DNA from: Methylococcaceae bacterium | Lineage (GTDB): Bacteria > Pseudomonadota > Gammaproteobacteria > Methylococcales > Methylomonadaceae | DNA length: 27,193 bases | Direction: 5' to 3' | NCBI GenBank assembly: GCA_947505055.1 | Contig: CANNLO010000023.1 | Span: 1 to 27,193, forward strand | Shown: positions 16,222-24,766 of the stretch, one piece after another | Layout of the letters: the number at the start of each line of letters is the position of its first letter | Position numbering within the stretch: position 1 is the stretch's first letter | Translations under genes and position numbers: made by a program | The notes under the pieces: generated by a model | What the model saw: the letters and a program-made list of their open reading frames with translations, nothing else | Database searches by the model: none | Told to the model about the DNA's origin: nothing

Positions 16222-16477
16222 AACATTAGCTTCTTTTAAATAGATAGATGTTTTTATTATCCTGCTCAACAGCCTGAGTACAGTATATTTTAACTGGAGA
16301 AATAGCATTCAAAGGGCTTTTTAGGTTCCTGATAAACAAAATGCCTCGTATTGTGACACTTAAACCTTCCGTATTATCGGTGTAAGCCCAAGCCCAGTTA
16401 AGAATAATAAAATCATGAAAACCCGTAAAAGTTGTTAAAAATTCACGATTGTATATCCCGACCAGGTAAGAAATCGA
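16222..16477. other. Spacer without a recognisable gene
   Basis: Together with 16129-16192 and the promoter candidate this makes a 349-base gap upstream of hypC. Both strands hold only very short open frames (13 codons or fewer with ATG). No terminator with a T-run, riboswitch-like core or repeat was seen. It is AT-rich and may hold regulatory sites. Confidence 0.5.
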
Positions 16478-16765
16478 CTACAAAACAGTAACAATCAACG
16501 CAAATACAAAAACAAAAATTACAAAAAGTGCAAATACACCTTTTTTGGAAAGCTCGCTCCATTTTAACTTCAATTCGTCAATTAATGCCTGTTTGACATC
16601 ATCAGAGGCTAATATTCTTTTACATTGACCCTTAAACGTTTGTAGTTCCTCGCGCGCTTCCTGCTCGGCAATAATCCGGGCAAGTTTTGAAGAAAAACTT
16701 CCGCATGTTGGGCATTCCATATCGACGGAATGACTCTCTTGGCCACAGACTAAACATTTACTCAT
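16478..16765 (-). CDS. Small zinc-ribbon protein with C-terminal membrane anchor
   Basis: The 95-residue protein begins with a zinc ribbon (C4xxC7 and C18xxC21: KCLVCGQ and ECPTCGSF). This is followed by a charged, probably helical middle (IIAEQEAREELQTFKGQ...) and one hydrophobic segment near residues 75-95, ending at the C-terminus, so it looks tail-anchored. ATG 16765 is chosen because GGAGG lies six bases upstream; an ATG at 16792 would overlap the previous gene and lacks such a site. It follows the DUF3301 gene by 26 bases and is likely co-transcribed. I do not recognise a named family. Confidence 0.7.
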   Translation of the reverse strand: MSKCLVCGQESHSVDMECPTCGSFSSKLARIIAEQEAREELQTFKGQCKRILASDDVKQALIDELKLKWSELSKKGVFALFVIFVFVFALIVTVL

Positions 16766-16791
16766 ACTTTCCTCCACCAAAATTTTCAGCA

Positions 16792-17106
16792 TCAATCATC
16801 AAATCGGTAAGGCTCCATCTGAATAGACTCAATACGACGCCCCGCCATAATGCAAACCCCGTTATACCGTTCATTTCCTGTTGATGAAAATTCAAACGAA
16901 AATCTACGTCTAACACCTACCCTACCGGTGGAGTCCCGATAAAGTCGCATACTGGTCAGTGCGACATACTCATCAAGCATTTGGACTTCAAGATTCAGAC
17001 AATGCGCCCTTACTGCGCCAAGCGCAATCTCTCTCGCTTGCTGCCAGCTAAACCAATAAAGCGAAGCGCCCAGTAATAACGCTATTAAAACAAGATCATC
17101 CAACAT
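16792..17106 (-). CDS. DUF3301 family protein
   Basis: The 104-residue protein has a transmembrane segment at residues 4-20 (DLVLIALLLGASLYWFSW), then QQAREIALGAVRAHCLNLEVQMLDEYVALTSMRLYRDS in family-typical spacing, and a strand-rich end (GRVGVRRRFSFEFSSTGNERYNG...). This pattern matches DUF3301, a group of small gammaproteobacterial membrane-anchored proteins of unknown role. The start ATG 17106 is the first codon. It is the first gene of a two-gene unit with the zinc-ribbon protein and is divergent from the carboxylesterase. Confidence 0.82.
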   Translation of the reverse strand: MLDDLVLIALLLGASLYWFSWQQAREIALGAVRAHCLNLEVQMLDEYVALTSMRLYRDSTGRVGVRRRFSFEFSSTGNERYNGVCIMAGRRIESIQMEPYRFDD

Positions 17107-17298
17107 GGCTTATTATCAAACATTGTTAAGTAGGGTTTCAAGTATTGATTATTGTACTAAAATTTACCAATCGAGCTTACTTTAATACAGAGGAATTATT
17201 TCTTTTATGGCAGCTCACTTTTTATTCACAAAAATTTTCCGGCAATTCCTCAGATTGAGTTAAGCTAAACCCAATTTCTACATATCCTTGGAGCACTT

Positions 17299-17970
17299 AT
17301 GACTGATGACCAACTAAGCACTGTCGAAATACACCCCGAAGCAGAGCACAAATATTCAGTAATCTGGATGCATGGTTTAGGCGCAGACGGTCATGATTTT
17401 GAAGGACTGGTCCCTGATCTCCATTTAACCGCCAGACCCCATATCCATTTCATTTTCCCCAATGCCCCCGTTCAAGCGGTCACAATTAATGGCGGCATGT
17501 CCATGCGCTCCTGGTACGATATTTTAGAAATGTCCCTAGAACGCAAGGTCGATGTCGACGGTATCTATCAATCAGCCAAGTTGATCGAAGGACTGATCCA
17601 AAAAGAAATTGCCCAGGGTATTCCATCTGCCAATATCTTGCTGGCCGGGTTTTCACAAGGTGGCGTCATTGCATTACATGCCGGATTAAGATGCCCCAAT
17701 CAATTGGCAGGAATCCTGGCCTTATCAACCTACTTGCCGACACTAGAACAATTAAACTCGGAACGCTCTACCGCCAACAATGGCACGCCAATCTTTATGG
17801 CCCACGGCATTATAGACCCCATCGTAGCCGTTGAATCAGGCAAGGGCGCATTTGATAAACTGAAAGCAATGGGCTACAACATTAAATGGCACGATTATTT
17901 GATGGAACATTGCCTGTGCGTTGAAGAAATCCAGCATATTTCGATTTTTCTGAATTCGATTTTTAAATAG
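17299..17970 (+). CDS. Serine carboxylesterase of the phospholipase/carboxylesterase family
   Basis: The 223-residue alpha/beta hydrolase resembles bacterial carboxylesterase II and eukaryotic acyl-protein thioesterase. Visible motifs are WMHGLGADGHDF (oxyanion region, residues 23-34), SMRSWYD (68-74), the nucleophile S119 in LAGFSQGG, D173 in HGIIDPIV, and H204 in MEHCLCVEE, giving a complete Ser-Asp-His triad. No signal peptide is seen, so it is cytoplasmic. It probably hydrolyses short or medium acyl esters; the natural substrate is unknown. ATG 17299 has TTGGAG upstream. It stands alone, divergent from DUF3301 and convergent with ubiD, with a shared hairpin after its stop. Confidence 0.92.
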   Translation: MTDDQLSTVEIHPEAEHKYSVIWMHGLGADGHDFEGLVPDLHLTARPHIHFIFPNAPVQAVTINGGMSMRSWYDILEMSLERKVDVDGIYQSAKLIEGLIQKEIAQGIPSANILLAGFSQGGVIALHAGLRCPNQLAGILALSTYLPTLEQLNSERSTANNGTPIFMAHGIIDPIVAVESGKGAFDKLKAMGYNIKWHDYLMEHCLCVEEIQHISIFLNSIFK

Positions 17971-18050
17971 AATTCAGATCATTCAGACTAGTAACTTAAT
18001 TTAACTGGCCTGATTTACTGTCATAACTGGTGGAAATCATTTTTGATTAT

Positions 18051-18084
18051 TACGCCTACGGTTCAGAGACCGTAAGCGTATTTT
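18051..18084. terminator. Hairpin between convergent esterase and ubiD
   Basis: TACGCCTACGGT (18051-18062) and ACCGTAAGCGTA (18069-18080) form a 12-bp stem with one mismatch and a 6-base loop, followed by TTTTC on the plus strand. It fits an intrinsic terminator for the esterase and may also help end the ubiD transcript, where the following bases are A/T-mixed. Confidence 0.7.
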
Positions 18085-18092
18085 CAACAATA

Positions 18093-19553
18093 TCAAAAAA
18101 GCGTATCCCACATCTGATCTACTTTTTTAATCACTTCGGGTGACATGACAATGGTTCTGCCCCATTCGCGAGTAGTTTCTCCCGGCCATTTGTTGGTGGC
18201 ATCAAAGCCTACCTTCGAGCCCAAGCCTGAAACCGGCGAAGCAAAATCAAGATAATCTATCGGCGTATTTTCCAGAATGGTTAAATCTCTGGCCGGATCC
18301 ATGCGCGTAGTTATCGCCCAGATCACATCTTGCCAGTTGCGGACATCGACGTCTTCATCAACGACAATTACAAACTTGGTGTACATAAATTGCCGAAGAA
18401 ATGACCAAGTACCCAGCATCACTCGTTTGGCATGACCTGGATATTGTTTTTTCATGCTGATGACAGCCATGCGATAAGAACAGCCTTCTGGAGGCAGATA
18501 AAAATCAACGATTTCCGGAAATTGTTTTTGCAAAATCGGAATGAATACCTCATTTAAAGCAACGCCAAGAATAGCCGGTTCATCGGGCGGTCTCCCCGTA
18601 TAAGTGCTGTGATAGATAGGCGCCTGACGCTGGGTAATGGTTTCGATAGTAAATACCGGAAAATCGGCAACTTCATTGTAATAGCCGGTATGATCGCCAT
18701 AAGGGCCTTCCGGTGCAAACTCACCGGGATAAATAAAGCCTTCCAGAACAATTTCAGCGCTGGCCGGCACTTGCAAATCATTCAGTAACGATTTGGCAAC
18801 TTCGGTTTTGCTGCCCCGCAATAAACCGGCAAAGGCATATTCAGACAGCGAGTCCGGAACCGGCGTGACCGCAGCTAGTATGGTTGCAGGATCGGCGCCC
18901 AAAGCCACCGAAACAGGAAACGGCTGACCAGGATTGGCCAACTGAAATTCTTTAAAATCCAGCGCCCCGCCCCGATGTGCCAGCCAGCGCATAATGACTT
19001 TGTTTTTGGCAATGACCTGCATACGATAAATGCCGAGATTCTGCCGATCTTTATTTGGTCCTTTAGTGATTACCAGCGGCCAGGTAATTAATGGGGCTGC
19101 ATCTTCAGGCCAGCAAGTTTGAATCGGGTAATCACCTAGATCAATTTCGTCGCCAGTCCGCACCAGTTCCTGACACGGTGGAGAGCTAACTATTTTTGGC
19201 GCCATATTCAACACTTGCTTGAACACCGGAATTTTCTCCCAGGCATCTTTCATACCTTTGGGCGGTTCGGGTTCTTTTAAATACGCCAGCAACTCACCGA
19301 TGCCGCGTAACTCTGTGACCGAATCCGCCCCCATACCCATCGCAACCCGGCGTGGCGTTCCAAAAAGATTGGCAAGCACAGGAATATTGGCGCCTTTTGG
19401 ATTTTCAAATAACAGCGCCGGGCCACCCTGTTTTAAAGTGCGGTCGCAAATTTCGGTCATTTCCAGATAAGGATCGACTTCAACGGTAATACGCTTCAGT
19501 TCGCCCTGTTTTTCCAACTGTTTGATAAAGTCACGTAGATCCTTGTATTTCAT
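18093..19553 (-). CDS. ubiD: 4-hydroxy-3-polyprenylbenzoate decarboxylase (UbiD)
   Basis: UbiD decarboxylates 4-hydroxy-3-polyprenylbenzoate in ubiquinone synthesis, using prenylated FMN made by UbiX. The 486-residue length is close to the E. coli enzyme (497). Family-conserved segments are [18 protein letters not shown] at the start, [19 protein letters not shown] and [10 protein letters not shown] (prenyl-FMN site), [12 protein letters not shown] (catalytic and metal-binding region), [18 protein letters not shown] and [14 protein letters not shown]. The ATG (19553-19551) overlaps the prlC stop as ATGA, implying coupled translation. ubiX is not in the window. Other UbiD-family decarboxylases exist, but the motifs and length fit the ubiquinone enzyme best. 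Confidence 0.94.
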   Translation of the reverse strand: MKYKDLRDFIKQLEKQGELKRITVEVDPYLEMTEICDRTLKQGGPALLFENPKGANIPVLANLFGTPRRVAMGMGADSVTELRGIGELLAYLKEPEPPKGMKDAWEKIPVFKQVLNMAPKIVSSPPCQELVRTGDEIDLGDYPIQTCWPEDAAPLITWPLVITKGPNKDRQNLGIYRMQVIAKNKVIMRWLAHRGGALDFKEFQLANPGQPFPVSVALGADPATILAAVTPVPDSLSEYAFAGLLRGSKTEVAKSLLNDLQVPASAEIVLEGFIYPGEFAPEGPYGDHTGYYNEVADFPVFTIETITQRQAPIYHSTYTGRPPDEPAILGVALNEVFIPILQKQFPEIVDFYLPPEGCSYRMAVISMKKQYPGHAKRVMLGTWSFLRQFMYTKFVIVVDEDVDVRNWQDVIWAITTRMDPARDLTILENTPIDYLDFASPVSGLGSKVGFDATNKWPGETTREWGRTIVMSPEVIKKVDQMWDTLF

Positions 19554-21589
19554 GACGCAATACCGTTATGCCTGAGCAGCGCATCAATAGTCGGTTTACG
19601 ACCACGGAACTTGATAAACAAGTCCATCGCACTTTGACTTCCGCCTTGTTCAAGAATATTGGTTAAAAAAGCGTTGCCGGCTTCCTGATCAAAAATACCT
19701 TTTTCTTCAAAAAGCGAAAAAGCATCACTGGATAAAACTTCTGCCCATTTGTAACTGTAATACCCCGCTGCGTAGCCTCCGGCAAATATATGTGAAAAAC
19801 TGTGGGCAAAGCGGTTAAATTTTGGCGGTTGAGCGACGGCCACCTGGTCTCTGACTTGACCCAGAATTTCATAAATACGACCGCCTTTTTCAGGGCTATA
19901 GTCTCGATGAATTCTAAAATCAAATAAACTAAATTCCAGCTGTCTAACCATAACCATTCCGGCCTGGAAATTTTTGGCAACCAGCATTTTGTTAAACAAA
20001 TTTTCCGGCAATTTTTCACCCGTTTGGTAATGTCCTGAAATCAATGCCAAGGCTTCCTCCTCCCAGCACCAGTTTTCCATGAATTGACTGGGCAACTCCA
20101 CCGCATCCCATTCCACGCCATTAATACCCGACACACCCAGATAATCAACCTGAGTAAGCATATGATGTAAGCCGTGACCGAACTCATGGAATAACGTTAT
20201 AACATCATCATGAGTCAGTAAAGCCGGTTCATCAGCAGTCGACGGGGTAAAGTTACAAGTCAAAAAGGCAATCGGAGCTTGAACGGTATCATCAATTAGT
20301 TTGCGCCCAACGCAATCATCCATCCAGGCACCGCCACGTTTTTTTGCACGCGCATAAAGATCCAAATAAAACAGCCCCCGCAATTGTCCTGATTTATCGT
20401 AAATCTGGAACAATCGTAAATCGGGATGATAGCTATCAAAATCCAATACTTCATTAATTTGTAAGCCATACAACTTTTCTACAATGGCAAACAAGCCTGG
20501 TAAAACACGGGTGATTGGGAAATACGCTTTAACTTCTTCCTGAGACAACTGGAAAAAAAATTGACGCATTTTTTCTGAAATATAAGTCATATCCCAAGCC
20601 TGAGGGTCCTCAATACCTAAATATTGATGGGCAAATTCACGCAACTCGACTAAATCCTTACGCGCATTTCGCCAGGACCTGTCGGCCAGATCTTCAAGAA
20701 AAGCGGTGACGTCATCTGGCTTGTCTGCCATTTTGGTACTTAAGGACAATTCAGCATAATTCTCAAACCCCAGCAAGCGTGCTTTTTCATGACGTAAAGC
20801 CAGGATTTTTTCCATGATCTCACTGTTATCCCAGTGTCCGGCATGCGGACCTGATTCCGAAGCCCGTGTTGCGTAGGCTTCGTAATGTTCGCGACGCAAT
20901 TCCCTGTTATCGGCATAGGTCATAACCGCAATATACGACGGAAATTGTAGCGTGATCATCCAACCGTTCTCATTGTGATTAACGGCTGTCTTTTTAGCTT
21001 GAGCCATTGCGGAATCAGGTAGTCCCGCCAAATCCTGTTCATCCTTGATGACCTTGTTCCAGGCATTAGTTGCGTCGAGCAGGTTTTCTTCATAGTTGCT
21101 AGCAAGACTGGATAATTGCTGGCTGATATCTCTATAACGCTGTTTTTTATCACTATCTAAATCAATACCAGATAATTTGAAATCCCTTAAAGCGTTATGA
21201 ATGATTTGTTGTTGTGCGATATCGAGCGTTACAAATTCTTCACTCTCTGCGATAAAACGATACGCGTTAAACAAGCCTTCGTTTTGTCCCATTTCAGTGG
21301 AATAGGCACTAAGTTTTGGTAGACAGGCATTATAAGCGTCACGAAGAGCGTCGCTATTGACAACAGAATTCATATGACTAATGGGAGACCAGGCTTTGTT
21401 AAGCTTATCTTCAACTTCTTCCAGCGGCTCAATCAAATTCTTCCAGTTATAATTTTGTGTCGCTGCAAGATGATCATCTACGGAGGCTCGTGCATCTCGC
21501 AATAACTGGCTAATTGCAGGCACTATGTCGTCGGCTTTTATTTGAGAAAATATTGGCAATGAGGTGTTAGTTAACGAAGGCATTTTCAT
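19550..21589 (-). CDS. prlC: Oligopeptidase A, M3 family zinc metallopeptidase
   Basis: This cytoplasmic peptidase degrades short peptides, including cleaved signal peptides. The 679 residues match the E. coli protein (680). The zinc site is [13 protein letters not shown] near residues 465-477, with the third ligand glutamate downstream in [20 protein letters not shown]. The C-terminal [24 protein letters not shown] is also a family hallmark. Start ATG 21589 is taken; ATG 21583 two codons on is an alternative, and neither has a strong ribosome binding site. Its TGA overlaps the ubiD start by four bases. Confidence 0.95.
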   Translation of the reverse strand: MKMPSLTNTSLPIFSQIKADDIVPAISQLLRDARASVDDHLAATQNYNWKNLIEPLEEVEDKLNKAWSPISHMNSVVNSDALRDAYNACLPKLSAYSTEMGQNEGLFNAYRFIAESEEFVTLDIAQQQIIHNALRDFKLSGIDLDSDKKQRYRDISQQLSSLASNYEENLLDATNAWNKVIKDEQDLAGLPDSAMAQAKKTAVNHNENGWMITLQFPSYIAVMTYADNRELRREHYEAYATRASESGPHAGHWDNSEIMEKILALRHEKARLLGFENYAELSLSTKMADKPDDVTAFLEDLADRSWRNARKDLVELREFAHQYLGIEDPQAWDMTYISEKMRQFFFQLSQEEVKAYFPITRVLPGLFAIVEKLYGLQINEVLDFDSYHPDLRLFQIYDKSGQLRGLFYLDLYARAKKRGGAWMDDCVGRKLIDDTVQAPIAFLTCNFTPSTADEPALLTHDDVITLFHEFGHGLHHMLTQVDYLGVSGINGVEWDAVELPSQFMENWCWEEEALALISGHYQTGEKLPENLFNKMLVAKNFQAGMVMVRQLEFSLFDFRIHRDYSPEKGGRIYEILGQVRDQVAVAQPPKFNRFAHSFSHIFAGGYAAGYYSYKWAEVLSSDAFSLFEEKGIFDQEAGNAFLTNILEQGGSQSAMDLFIKFRGRKPTIDALLRHNGIAS

Positions 21590-21901
21590 AGTAGTTTCAG
21601 GAAAGAAAATTCGTGGCTGCAGTAAAAGGATATTTCGTTTTCAGCGTGACCCAATAAACGGGGTTAATTGTATGAAAGTGATTTAGTAAACCTACAGCCT
21701 GGATATAAACCATTTTGCATCTCCCAATTAATCATCTTGCTCAATCTAAGTGTAACTTTGTTACTTTTATTGGTGAAGTTTACCTTGAACAATACAATTT
21801 GCTTGCAGAGAGGTCCGAATAAATGGAAATAAAGACTGTTTTTTGATGAAGTTTTAGCTGGCATTACGATGTCATTAACTATTTTGGCTTTTAATGACTG
21901 A
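21590..21901. other. Spacer between prlC and the RDD gene, no convincing gene
   Basis: This 312-base AT-rich gap should hold the prlC promoter. A minus-strand open frame over 21664-21978 runs through it but overlaps the RDD gene, has no family-like sequence and poor codon pattern, so I treat it as spurious. One 8-bp inverted repeat is listed separately. Confidence 0.5.
21871..21898 (-). terminator. Weak hairpin after the RDD gene
   Basis: GTCATTAA (21871-21878) and TTAATGAC (21891-21898) form a perfect 8-bp stem with a 12-base loop, three bases after the RDD stop. No U-run follows on the minus strand, so terminator function is uncertain. Confidence 0.3.
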
Positions 21902-22318
21902 TTATTTGTTGTGATTATCAAAAAAAATAGCTGTTTTTGATAAGTGGTCATGCCAACTCTGCTGGTTTTTATCCACAAGCACCCACAAGAAACCCAGTCC
22001 CAAAAAAGACCATGAAAAAATAGATGCCGTAAATCGGATTAAAGCCTGTTTCCAGCTGATAGGTTTTCTGTCCGTGGTAAGCACTTTAACTTTCCAAGCG
22101 CGCAAACCGAGGGTTTGTCCACCATGAGTCCAAAACCAACCATAAAACATGAAGCTGACTAGCAACAAATAAAAGGGAAAAAAATATTGTTGCCCGGTAA
22201 ACGCCTTCCCTGCATTAAACGGCAGTACTATGGCCGTGGCAACAAATAAAACTGCAATCAGGAGCAATAAATCGTAAAGTATTACGCCGAGTAGACGAAA
22301 AAAACCAGGCTTTGGCAT
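21902..22318 (-). CDS. RDD family membrane protein
   Basis: The 138-residue protein shows the RDD domain: an N-terminal FRLLGVILYDLLLL segment (the first Arg-Asp pattern, with D conserved), three hydrophobic segments, then GGQTLGLRAWKVKVL and the C-terminal LVDKNQQSWHDHLSKT. The family is of mostly unknown function; some members are linked to ion transport or stress. ATG 22318 is chosen because the family domain begins immediately after it; a GTG at 22399 would extend it into the frame of a small upstream gene. It probably follows the 59-residue membrane ORF in one transcript. Confidence 0.85.
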   Translation of the reverse strand: MPKPGFFRLLGVILYDLLLLIAVLFVATAIVLPFNAGKAFTGQQYFFPFYLLLVSFMFYGWFWTHGGQTLGLRAWKVKVLTTDRKPISWKQALIRFTASIFSWSFLGLGFLWVLVDKNQQSWHDHLSKTAIFFDNHNK

Positions 22319-22356
22319 AAGGTCATCGGCTGGTTTTTTTGAACATTTCAAACCAA

Positions 22357-22536
22357 CTAAATTTTGAATATGGCTAGTTTTTGACCAAAATACATACACA
22401 TTGCCATTAACGCTCCCAGCATTAGAAGAGAAAAAATAAATGGCGGCCTATGAAACAGAAGAATAAAGAAATCTGTTGCAAAAAGGCTGGTTAACAAAGG
22501 TTGGTCAATTAAGCTATTAAGAATCTTTTTGAACAT
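22357..22536 (-). CDS. Possible small membrane protein, 59 residues
   Basis: An ATG at 22536 opens a 59-codon frame ending in TAG (22359-22357). The product begins MFKKILNSLIDQPLLTS, has hydrophobic stretches near residues 18-29 (FATDFFILLF) and 32-50 (PPFIFSLLMLGALMAM...), and ends QKLAIFKI. No strong ribosome binding site is seen, only GGA near position -10. It ends 38 bases before the RDD start, an operon-like spacing, and accounts for the long gap upstream of RDD. I recognise no family. Conservation in relatives would decide whether it is real. Confidence 0.4.
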   Translation of the reverse strand: MFKKILNSLIDQPLLTSLFATDFFILLFHRPPFIFSLLMLGALMAMCMYFGQKLAIFKI

Positions 22537-22628
22537 AACAAATTCCAGTCAAGCACACTGAGGATTGTGCGAGTGTTTAAAAAATGGTTGTTTGATCTTC
22601 GATTTTAGTGGGGTTGCAAGATTAAAAC

Positions 22629-22653
22629 TCACCGCTAAAAATCAGAACGGTGA
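22629..22653. repeat. Short inverted repeat in the RDD/pcnB divergent spacer
   Basis: TCACCG (22629-22634) and CGGTGA (22648-22653) can pair across a 13-base loop. On the minus strand GTTTT follows. It may be a regulatory site or chance. Confidence 0.3.
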
Positions 22654-22715
22654 TTCTACTCCATTCAAAAGAGTAATGTAAAAGAAACTTGCCGTGAGAT
22701 AGAATTCATTAGCAG

Positions 22716-22724
22716 TGCTATAAT
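22716..22724 (+). promoter_or_regulatory. Extended -10 promoter of pcnB
   Basis: TGCTATAAT at 22716-22724 is a perfect extended -10 (TG-N-TATAAT). The -35 position holds GAGATA, a poor match, as is common with extended -10 promoters. Transcription would begin about 22 bases before the GTG start of pcnB. Confidence 0.6.
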
Positions 22725-22752
22725 CAAAATAATTAATAAAAATAAACACAGT

Positions 22753-24156
22753 GTGAAGACTATTTTAAACTTTTTAAGAAAAATTATTAATCCTGTACTG
22801 GGCAGGGTCGAAGCATCAGTAAAAACTGAAACCGAACCCGGCGCCGCAAAAGTCAAAATTTATTCACGAGCGCAACATAATATTTCACGATCCCAGATAA
22901 GTGAAAACGCGCTAAAGGTTTTGTACCGTTTGCAAAGTGAAGGTTACGAGGCTTACTTGGTAGGTGGCTGTGTACGCGATTTGCTTTTGGGCCGCGAACC
23001 CAAGGATTTTGATGTTGTTACCAATGCCGATCCGGATCAGGTTAGAAAAGTATTTCGTAATTGTCGGTTAATCGGACGAAGATTTCGTCTTGCGCATGTA
23101 CATTTTGGCCGCGAGATTATTGAGGTTGCAACTTTTCGAGGTCCTGGCGAAGAACAAAACGACAATCAGGTACTTAACAAGGAAGGCCGTTTATTACGGG
23201 ATAATGTCTACGGCACAATTGAAGAAGACGTTTGGCGCCGTGACTTTACCGTCAATGCCCTTTATTACAATATCAGGGATTTTTCTGTAGTCGACTATGT
23301 CGGTGGCATGACTGATCATCAAACCGGGACACTCAAGCTTATTGGCGATCCGGACATGCGGTTCCGTGAAGATCCAGTTCGTATGTTAAGGGCAGTGCGT
23401 TTTGCCGTAAAGCTCGGCTTTAAAATGGATCCTGATTGCGAAAAAGCGATGCATAACGACGCACCTCTTTTGGCCAGCATCCCCTCGGCCAGACTTTATG
23501 ATGAAATGATAAAGTTATTTTTATCCGGCTATGCACTGCAAACATTTGAAATGTTAAGACATTATGGTTTGTTTCAGGTATTATTTCCTGCTACGGAGAC
23601 TAGCTTATCTACTGAGGAAAATGGCTTTCCCCGTTTACTGTTGATTAAAGCCCTTGAAAACTCTGATAACAGAATTGCCGAAGGAAAAACAGTGACGGCT
23701 TACTTTTTGTTAGCCGCTTTTTTATGGGAGCCTGTACAGATACTAGCCAAACAAAAGATGGCTCGAGGTGAAATTGAATTTACTGCTTACCAGGATGCCG
23801 CCAGCGAAGTAATTTCCAGGCAGGTTAAGAGCACAGCAATGCCCCGGCATATTAGCATGGCTATGCGCGAGGTTTGGAGTCTGCAACCCAAGTTCAATGC
23901 GTGTACTGGGTCTAAACCGAGCCGTTTGATTGGTCACCCCCGCTTTAGGGCAGGCTACGATTTTCTCTTATTACGTTCCGAAACCGGAACTGTTGAACCT
24001 GAACTGGCAGAATGGTGGGGCAAATATCAAAATGCTAATGAAACTGAGCAAAGAAAAATGACACAGCCTCCTCGTAATTCCGCTGCTAAAAATTCCGGGC
24101 GCAAAAGAAGCTATCACAGAAAAGCTAAAAGCAGCACCCCAAACCCTGAATCCTGA
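22753..24156 (+). CDS. pcnB: Poly(A) polymerase I
   Basis: PcnB adds 3' poly(A) tails to RNA and promotes RNA decay; ColE1-type plasmid copy number depends on it in E. coli. The 467 residues have the nucleotidyltransferase core LVGGCVRDLLLG (69-80) with catalytic D85 and D87 in PKDFDVVT, then RRFRLAHVHFG, RRDFTVNALYYN and RFREDPVRMLRAVRFAVKLGF. The C-terminal tail is basic and low-complexity (KNSGRKRSYHRKAKSS), as in other poly(A) polymerases and unlike tRNA CCA-adding enzymes. The start is GTG 22753, directly after a good extended -10; no strong ribosome binding site is visible. folK follows after 22 bases. Confidence 0.95.
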   Translation: MKTILNFLRKIINPVLGRVEASVKTETEPGAAKVKIYSRAQHNISRSQISENALKVLYRLQSEGYEAYLVGGCVRDLLLGREPKDFDVVTNADPDQVRKVFRNCRLIGRRFRLAHVHFGREIIEVATFRGPGEEQNDNQVLNKEGRLLRDNVYGTIEEDVWRRDFTVNALYYNIRDFSVVDYVGGMTDHQTGTLKLIGDPDMRFREDPVRMLRAVRFAVKLGFKMDPDCEKAMHNDAPLLASIPSARLYDEMIKLFLSGYALQTFEMLRHYGLFQVLFPATETSLSTEENGFPRLLLIKALENSDNRIAEGKTVTAYFLLAAFLWEPVQILAKQKMARGEIEFTAYQDAASEVISRQVKSTAMPRHISMAMREVWSLQPKFNACTGSKPSRLIGHPRFRAGYDFLLLRSETGTVEPELAEWWGKYQNANETEQRKMTQPPRNSAAKNSGRKRSYHRKAKSSTPNPES

Positions 24157-24178
24157 AATAGTCGAGCAAAGAGTAGCG

Positions 24179-24691
24179 ATGATAAATTCAACTGCCGTAT
24201 GGGTAACGGCTTATATTGGCTTAGGTAGCAATCTGGCAAATCCAGCCGAACAGATTAAGTTTGCACGCATAGCAATAGCACAAATTAATGGTGTCAAGGA
24301 ACTGGCATTTTCCGACTTATACCATAGTCCTCCAATGGGACCACAAGATCAGCCGGATTATGTTAACGCAGTCATGAGTATTACAACCGACTTGCCACCG
24401 CTAGACTTATTGCACAGTCTACAACGGATCGAAAACGATCAGGGGCGGATTAGAAAAGATCAACGCTGGGTTGCAAGGACATTGGATCTGGATCTTCTGC
24501 TTTATGGTGAGCAACTTATCGAACTACCCGATTTAAGCATACCGCACCCGGGAATGGCAGAGCGTGCTTTTGTCCTGTATCCCTTGTTTGAGATTACACC
24601 GAATTTGTTAATTCCGGGAAAAACAAATATTGCCGACCTTATCGTTCACTGCCCCATCAATGGGCTAAAGAAATTGGCCGAGGAAAGATAA
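24179..24691 (+). CDS. folK: 6-hydroxymethyl-7,8-dihydropterin pyrophosphokinase
   Basis: FolK transfers pyrophosphate from ATP to hydroxymethyl-dihydropterin in folate synthesis. The 170-residue protein has YIGLGSNL (12-19), SDLYHSPPMGPQDQPDYVNAV (pterin loop), QGRIRKDQRW and the signature TLDLDLLLYG with the metal-binding D103 and D105. The usual RWGPRTLDLD is RWVARTLDLD here. Start ATG 24179 has an AAAGAG-type site upstream. It lies between pcnB and panB, the gene order seen in other gammaproteobacteria. Confidence 0.95.
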   Translation: MINSTAVWVTAYIGLGSNLANPAEQIKFARIAIAQINGVKELAFSDLYHSPPMGPQDQPDYVNAVMSITTDLPPLDLLHSLQRIENDQGRIRKDQRWVARTLDLDLLLYGEQLIELPDLSIPHPGMAERAFVLYPLFEITPNLLIPGKTNIADLIVHCPINGLKKLAEER

Positions 24692-24766
24692 AAAGGCTAA
24701 AAATCTATTGTCCTCCGCTCTATCTATAAAATCCGCTCCCAATTTCCAGCTTAATTATTGTAAAAA

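Noticed and set aside
21664..21978. Minus-strand open frame of 104 codons after the RDD gene
   Set aside because: It overlaps the RDD 3' end in another frame, has no recognisable motif and a composition like AT-rich spacer; treated as non-coding.
22319..22399. N-terminal extension of the RDD protein from GTG 22399
   Set aside because: The added residues are not RDD-like and run across the end of the small upstream ORF; ATG 22318 directly precedes the domain.
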